A stretch of DNA of 64,000 bases from Prolixibacteraceae bacterium (lineage in GTDB: Bacteria > Bacteroidota > Bacteroidia > Bacteroidales > Prolixibacteraceae): assembly GCA_028683385.1 (NCBI GenBank), contig JAQUIJ010000005.1, forward strand, positions 1 to 64,000. Direction: 5' to 3'. The notes beneath the pieces are model-generated. The model saw only the letters and a list, made by a program, of their open reading frames with translations, had not been told where the DNA came from and did no database searches. The translations under genes and the position numbers were made by a program. Below, piece after piece: positions 62,735 through 64,000 of the stretch (positions are counted from its first letter, which is position 1; every line of letters starts with the position of its first letter).

Positions 62735-64000
62735 TTACTGGTAAATTACTTTCGCTTTTTCAACTGGCTTTTCTCCTGGACGTAAAGGGCAAATCCGGAA
62801 GGAATAGTTGTAGCTTTTTTCTTTTAAACGGTATTCATCGTGAGTCCAGGCGCCCCAACTATCATCACCACCAACACCCATTTGTTTGTAATCGATGTTG
62901 ATCGAAGTTAAGTCGCGTTGTTTTACATCGTTGATGTGACGACGAATCATTTTTTGTCCTTCTTTTACCCGTCCATCAGTACGGTCAGGTGATTCAAAAT
63001 CTTCCATAATTTGGTGGTGTGCACTGGCCGACATCAAAGGCATTCCAATAAATTCAAATCCCATACCTTCTTTGTTTGCAATTGTCATCCAGCGAACATC
63101 AACTTTGTTGCCGTTTTCCTGTGGTCGAACATAGGGGAAATACTGGTCGGCAACCGATCCTGAATACAAACCAACCAAAGCGCTTGTATAACGGTCTGCA
63201 TACGATTCGTGAGGTCCACGGCCTAGCCAGCTGATCTGATCGAATTCGCGTGGCATAACCAGATTCACTCCAAAACGAACGATTTCAGGCAGTGAGTCGC
63301 GCATCATTTTGAAACTGTTGTGAACAATCACTTCTCCCGATCCTAAAACGGTATAGATTGAATTGTAATTGGCAATCACTTGTTTTTTATCGTTATTCAG
63401 GTCAAAGTTGAAGTTAACCACTGCGCCGTTACCAACCACTTTAATGGATGAGGCTTTAATCTGTATTGTTTTTTGAGCGTCAGATATATTGAGTGGTTCT
63501 TCTTTGCTAATTTCCCTGACAGAAGCCAGTTTTACTGTCTTCTGTTCACCGGCTTTTCTCCAAACACGACTTCGTTTATCCAGTTGGTTGCCAAAATCAT
63601 TGTCGATAGGTGCACGCCAGAAATTTGGAACAGGTCCGGCCAACAACATTTCTTTGCCATCCAATAAGTAACTTTTCATTGTTGCGTCATCCTTACTGAA
63701 ACTGATCTTGAAGCCAGTTCCTTCAACAATAATCATATTTCCTTCTTCTTTCGACGTTACAGCAGGTAAAGTGCTGATAGAAGTTAAAACTGCTTTCTTT
63801 GTGAACGGAAGTTCAATTTGCTCGTAAGCCACTTTTGTTCCGGCGGATAAAATGCCTTTTTGGTTTTTAAGTAATGCTGAAATATTCAGGAAATACTCGG
63901 TAGCAGGTTTTGCATCAACAGCCAAATCCAATTTAATTTTTTTACTGGTGTTTGGAGCTAAGTTCAGATCTTTAATATCACCTGATTTCAGAACCTGACC
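62735..64000 (-). CDS. GH2 beta-galactosidase, C-terminal part (5' end beyond window)
   Basis: The frame stays open to the window edge, encoding the last about 420 residues of a GH2 enzyme. It contains the beta-galactosidase small-chain (domain 5) fold: PVPNFWRAPIDNDFGNQLDK, RFGVNLVMPREFDQISWLGRG and RPQENGNKVDVRWM. The catalytic TIM barrel lies outside. Secreted polysaccharide-degrading activity is likely for this family in Bacteroidota. The first Met-like codon in the visible part (63931) is a TTG within the frame, not a start. Confidence 0.92.
   Translation of the reverse strand, partial: GQVLKSGDIKDLNLAPNTSKKIKLDLAVDAKPATEYFLNISALLKNQKGILSAGTKVAYEQIELPFTKKAVLTSISTLPAVTSKEEGNMIIVEGTGFKISFSKDDATMKSYLLDGKEMLLAGPVPNFWRAPIDNDFGNQLDKRSRVWRKAGEQKTVKLASVREISKEEPLNISDAQKTIQIKASSIKVVGNGAVVNFNFDLNNDKKQVIANYNSIYTVLGSGEVIVHNSFKMMRDSLPEIVRFGVNLVMPREFDQISWLGRGPHESYADRYTSALVGLYSGSVADQYFPYVRPQENGNKVDVRWMTIANKEGMGFEFIGMPLMSASAHHQIMEDFESPDRTDGRVKEGQKMIRRHINDVKQRDLTSINIDYKQMGVGGDDSWGAWTHDEYRLKEKSYNYSFRICPLRPGEKPVEKAKVIYQ

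Overview
The window looks like chromosomal DNA of a Bacteroidota species, probably a Bacteroidales/Marinilabiliales-type environmental bacterium; the order is inferred from gene content. Support comes from Bacteroidota promoters (TAnnTTTG -7 boxes, best before the tRNA genes), few Shine-Dalgarno sites, and lineage-typical families: long NusB next to DUF1573, YajC, YbbR and CoaE, plus DUF5606, DUF4924, TonB-dependent receptors, OmpA proteins with thrombospondin type-3 repeats, fused GshAB and TPR-containing sensor kinases. No phage, transposase, integrase, CRISPR array or rRNA gene is visible.

Layout: 0.5-7.9 kb holds secreted proteins of unknown role (a three-gene beta-propeller operon) and a TPR histidine kinase with its LuxR-type regulator. 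7.9-11.7 kb carries a MATE exporter and GshAB. 11.7-15.2 kb is a six-gene same-strand run, arsR - arsC - four-helix-bundle gene - acr3 - HipA-like kinase - DUF3037, led by two palindromes that look like the ArsR operator. This is the most unusual arrangement in the window. 15.3-21 kb has a DUF1573 protein, a PQQ-type propeller, a ProC-like reductase, a GH88/105 hydrolase and an eight-CXXCH cytochrome lipoprotein. 21.4-25.7 kb is the nusB-DUF1573-yajC / ybbR-coaE-djlA cluster; here a dispersed repeat has apparently become part of a lipoprotein N-terminus. 25.9-32 kb holds a rhomboid protease, threonine aldolase, a GOLPH3-like protein, photolyase and UvrB. 32.1-37.3 kb is a same-strand redox block (two aldo/keto reductases, a flavodoxin-family reductase, an MFS exporter, an AraC regulator). 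argS, tandem OmpA paralogues, exonucleases, a BtuB-like receptor, an ECF sigma factor, a DJ-1 protein, a second TPR kinase and uridine kinase follow to 50.6 kb. 50.7-56.2 kb is housekeeping (manA, engB, prs, rplY, pth, S4 protein). 56.2-61.1 kb has envelope functions (amidase, a 5'-nucleotidase split over two genes, Lnt). The window ends with tRNA-Ser, two identical tRNA-Pro genes, a cupin and the 3' part of a GH2 beta-galactosidase.

Intergenic DNA is rich in dispersed imperfect repeats and strong hairpin terminators. Several repeats touch coding ends: one family gives the same TAG stop in the same frame to two unrelated genes, and another sits inside a signal peptide. All names rest on sequence recognition by eye; no search was run.
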